The notes beneath the pieces are model-generated. The model ran no database searches. It was given only the letters and a program-made list of their open reading frames with translations, and was not told where the DNA came from. A stretch of 64,000 nucleotides of DNA from Xestospongia bergquistia (taxonomy: Eukaryota; Porifera; Demospongiae; Haplosclerida; Petrosiidae). Below are positions 61,001-64,000 of the stretch, piece by piece (position 1 is the stretch's first letter; each line of letters begins with the position of its first letter). Made by a program: the position numbers and the translations under genes. Location of the stretch: the NCBI GenBank assembly GCA_963965975.1, contig OZ014422.1, forward strand, positions 2,728,001 to 2,792,000, read 5' to 3'.

Positions 61001-63315
61001 TTAGGTTGTCTATTAATGCCCTCTGTCATTCCAGATCTCCTCAACCACTGTGCTCAACTTAGTAATTATGCTATCCAAGTCTTTGATGATCCTCTTTTAC
61101 GCAATCTTCCTCTAATTAGCATCAATCTCCTACGTCATAGTTTTAATCAACTCCACCCTAACAATATTAAGGATTTTCAGCTGGTCATTTGGTGGATGGA
61201 ACATCTAAGTATCATATACTCTGTTGGGAAACTCAATGGTGATGAGAAATTTTTTATTCCTTTCTTACTTCACTATCAGCTCTCTGATTGGCCATTGTAC
61301 AATTGGGATGAAGATAAAGTGGAGACAATGTTTGAAGATTCAACTGTTCTCTATACCCAGTTCTCAACTCATGTCCCAATGACAATACATCTTTTTCACA
61401 AGATTCTTGCACACATTATGCAGAGTATTTTAAAAGAAGGTGCTCAGCCAGTTTGCTTTTTAAATCCTGACTCTCCAGAGGTTGTTCTACCACTCCACGA
61501 CGACAACAATGATGAGTTCTTGTGTGACGTCTGGGTCAAATATCGTGCCATACAAAATATGATAGAGTTCAAGGCCAAGTATGTTAACTCAATTATGTAT
61601 TACTTCCTGCCACAATACATTCAATGTGTTTTAATGTTTAATTTCCTTCATGTAATTAATAGTTCATGAGCTGACTCAACTGAGAATTATATCAGATGTT
61701 ATTATTGTTATTATTTCAGGAAATACCCATTTTGTTACCACTATTATTGTCTATATGCACAATGTCTATAATATTTTAAATCCATTTTTATTATAATTAT
61801 TGTATGTTATTGCTGTCTACTTTTTTGATAGAGTCACCAACCGACTTAAATTCCTCCATGTTGTTGAAAGCAAGCTCTCAAAGGCTTTCTTGGGTTCTAA
61901 ATATTACAACAAAACCATTGATGTCAACAGAGTAGTGAGTTTTCGTATTCCAGGTGAACATCTATCGAAGGAAACCACCCAAAGTAACATATGGGATTTA
62001 GCTCAACTTCAATGTTCACAAGATGACCCTGAAGATCACTTAGTTGCCACTCGTCATCTTACTGAACCAGGGAATCGTCGAAAGACAGCAGTATTGAGAA
62101 GTTGGGCTGCTAAAGACCCTGAAGTGAAAGAGGTAAGGAAAAAGGATTTAGATATGACAGAAAGAGAAAGGGAGATTGTAACTTAAAATAGATTATGAAT
62201 GTGGAGAAGCTTTGTAAAGTGGGCTCCAGACTGTCTGACCTGTATCAATTATCCTCCTTTTAGCCTTAAACTGTAATTTGTAGTGCACGTCACAGTAAAT
62301 GGATGTTGTTATAGTAGAATTTCTTATTTAATATTGACTGTACATTTGATCTATATAAAGTACTTTTTATAGTAAAGAATACATTATGTAGGTACAATGA
62401 AATTCAATATGTACTTTTACATACAATTGTTCATTAACACACTTACTTTACAGTATGACGTAATTATATATTACATAAAACACCCCACAACTTGTATCGT
62501 AATGGATAAAATATTTGGCATCCTATAAACTTCTAGCTTCCTTCTAAATAATAAATTTTGTATTGTATTCTCATTCATATATTATATATCTCATTATTTA
62601 GATTCCATCTGATCTTAACCTTGAAATTAGCCGTAAGTTAAATATCCATGACAACTGGGTCATGTTGGGTGCCAGATTAAACCTGCTATCATCTGATGAC
62701 ATCCAGCTACTTAGGACAGGCAATGCCGGAGACCCAGGTGCTAAAGTTCTCCAAAAATGGAGAGACAGTGAAAAAACATTTAAAGATCTCATTAATGGTA
62801 AGTGATTTTTTCTATATAATCTAAAATGCTGATTTTCTTAAATAGGTCTCAGAGAGTTGCATCTTGACAATGTTGCTGATAAAGTAGAAGAAATGGCTAG
62901 CTCTGATGATTTATCAGGACCACCTGTTTATCGATCAAAGATTATGGAAAAGAAGGTATAAATTGATAAACAGATAAATAAATTAGTGGATGGATCAATC
63001 AATAAAGTGACATACTTATACCTTCTTTAGTTACCTACTGAGTTTTTTGTTGAGCTGTCTAAAGCACTTAATATGGGTGATAGATGGGCTGCTCTGGGTG
63101 GCTATCTTAATTTACTAAAAACACTAGAAATTGAAAGTCTTCGTCAAAACCAACGTGTAGATAAAGGAGAATATGTACTTCAACTTTGGACTGATAGTCA
63201 CCTAACATTTCAAGACCTTATTAATGGGTTACGAAGTAACCAAGTGCGTTTAGATTCTTATGTCCAACGTATTGAGGAGATTATAAAGAGCCATCTCTCA
63301 AGTGCTAGATTATAA
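58015..63315 (+). CDS. COR-like protein with tandem C-terminal Death domains
   Basis: Eight exons: 58015-58648, 59098-59216, 59357-60911, 61005-61578, 61832-62132, 62602-62797, 62846-62955 and 63031-63315, giving 1257 residues. Two Death domains stand at the C-terminus. The first is about 1060-1150 (NIHDNWVMLGARLNLLSSDD ... KVLQKWRDS). The second is about 1170-1257 (NMGDRWAALGGYLNLLKTLE ... VLQLWTDSH). Before them is a Roc/COR-like part: NLFYWVNLIHTYVSPEVKRT, then DFQLVIWWMEHLSIIYSVGK and FFIPFLLHYQL. No P-loop GxxxxGK[ST] was found, so GTP binding is doubtful. The 210-residue N-terminal region is not recognised. ROCO-type proteins with Death domains act in stress and innate signalling, so such a role is inference. 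Introns 1 and 3 end in long CT tracts. Confidence 0.75.
59030..59096 (+). repeat. CT-rich microsatellite at a 3' splice site
   Basis: A 60-bp run of C and T, mostly CT and CCCT units, runs directly into TTTTTAG at the acceptor of exon 2 of the Death-domain gene. Confidence 0.9.
60949..61004 (+). repeat. CT-rich microsatellite at a 3' splice site
   Basis: A C/T run, including a run of eleven Cs, ends TTTTTCCTTAG at the acceptor of exon 4 of the Death-domain gene. The 93-bp intron is in frame and has no stop codon, so retention would insert a Pro/Ser/Leu-rich peptide. Confidence 0.9.
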
Positions 63316-64000
63316 AATTGTCGATTAGTGATAGAATTCACAATTTATTATTGATTTGGAAGATACATTTTATTATAGGAAATGTGTTTAGTAGTAGTCT
63401 CTTTATTTCATTATAAATTTTCTCATTCATTCTTACAACTATGTTCTAAAAAGACACTTGAGATTATATTTTTATCATGCTATGAAAATTGTTTGTATGT
63501 TATTGTACTTTATATTTGTTAATTTGCCCAGATTTTCTTCTTTTTTTTATACAAATAATACATTTCACATACAATTGCTAGATTATATATTTATGATGAA
63601 GAATCCTACTAGAATTGTTGGTATGTGTAACCTCCTACATCTTGGCTCATATTACTAATTAATTGTTATGTATGTCTCCTATTAGATCATTTCATAGTAT
63701 TGTGGTAATACAATACATTATTAATCATATTGTAACCTCAATGTAGTTACAAAGTCACTTGTCATAACAGAGAATTACTGCCAATTAGCTATCGTATAAA
63801 AATACATGATATTATATATATATAATGTATTACAATTATTGTAAAAAGTTTGAGCAATTATTTTAAAAAAATGAAATTAAGCAAAGATTTGAATCAAGTG
63901 ACATGGTGATTGATTGATTAATTGATATGAAAGATAAACACATACAGTTTTGGACAATTATTAACAAATTGTTATGTGTTGGCAAAAACATCATCATCTT
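63316..64000. other. 3' flank, nothing further recognised
   Basis: About 685 bp of AT-rich sequence after the Death-domain gene stop. It includes its 3' UTR and a short TA run near 63815. No exon of another gene was identified before the window ends. Confidence 0.5.

Noticed and set aside
60912..61004. Unspliced reading through the CT/CCC run in the Death-domain gene
   Set aside because: The frame stays open, but GT-AG borders and the low-complexity Pro/Ser/Leu peptide mark it as an intron.

Overview
This window looks like nuclear DNA of an early-branching animal, most likely a demosponge of the Amphimedon type. That is an inference from gene content (fascin, an FMNL-class formin, CK1 delta/epsilon, PITPNC1, a COR-like protein with tandem Death domains, RBBP6), AT-rich intergenic DNA, very short introns (often 40-100 bp) and tight gene spacing. 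No database search was possible. Gene names rest on recognised family motifs. Nearly every exon chain was assembled by hand with GT-AG junctions and a codon phase that closes exactly.

Layout. 1-3200: decayed sequence, with a partial second copy of the COQ7 / TCF20-like gene pair and a broken CDK5RAP1-like gene. 3200-6100: gene-poor. 6100-8600: two divergent intronless helical-protein genes of unknown function. 8760-14460: COQ7, a TCF20/RAI1-like ePHD gene and PITPNC1. 15270-23885: CK1 delta/epsilon and a Sec23/24-like zinc-finger/vWA protein. 24040-29910: three minus-strand genes in a row (Nudix-like, GPANK1, RPL38). 30160-34986: FMNL-type formin. 34990-43611: a duplicated and rearranged block with two actin genes, a membrane-anchored tubulin-tyrosine-ligase-like gene, ANKRD54, a small UBFD1-like ubiquitin-fold gene and several relics. 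44023-45495: intronless fascin. 45773-51655: DRG2 with a tRNA-Arg(UCG) in an intron. 52181-55854: RBBP6. 56111-57850: GET4. 58015-63315: the COR-like/Death-domain protein.

Most neighbours are divergent with about 100-540 bp between start codons, so shared promoters are likely. The clearest functional case is actin B head-to-head with fascin, an actin bundler, with a perfect SRF CArG box between them. The formin, in the same window, is also an actin regulator.

The most interesting signals are about splicing: a probable U12-type AT-AC intron in the formin, a probable U12 GT-AG intron in DRG2 and a possible one in COQ7, an 8-nt microexon in PITPNC1, a tandem duplication that creates a new in-frame 54-nt exon in DRG2, and CT microsatellites expanded exactly at 3' splice sites of three genes. 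Other points are a degenerating actin paralogue that lost its start codon and promoter, and a TTL-family enzyme predicted to face the secretory lumen.
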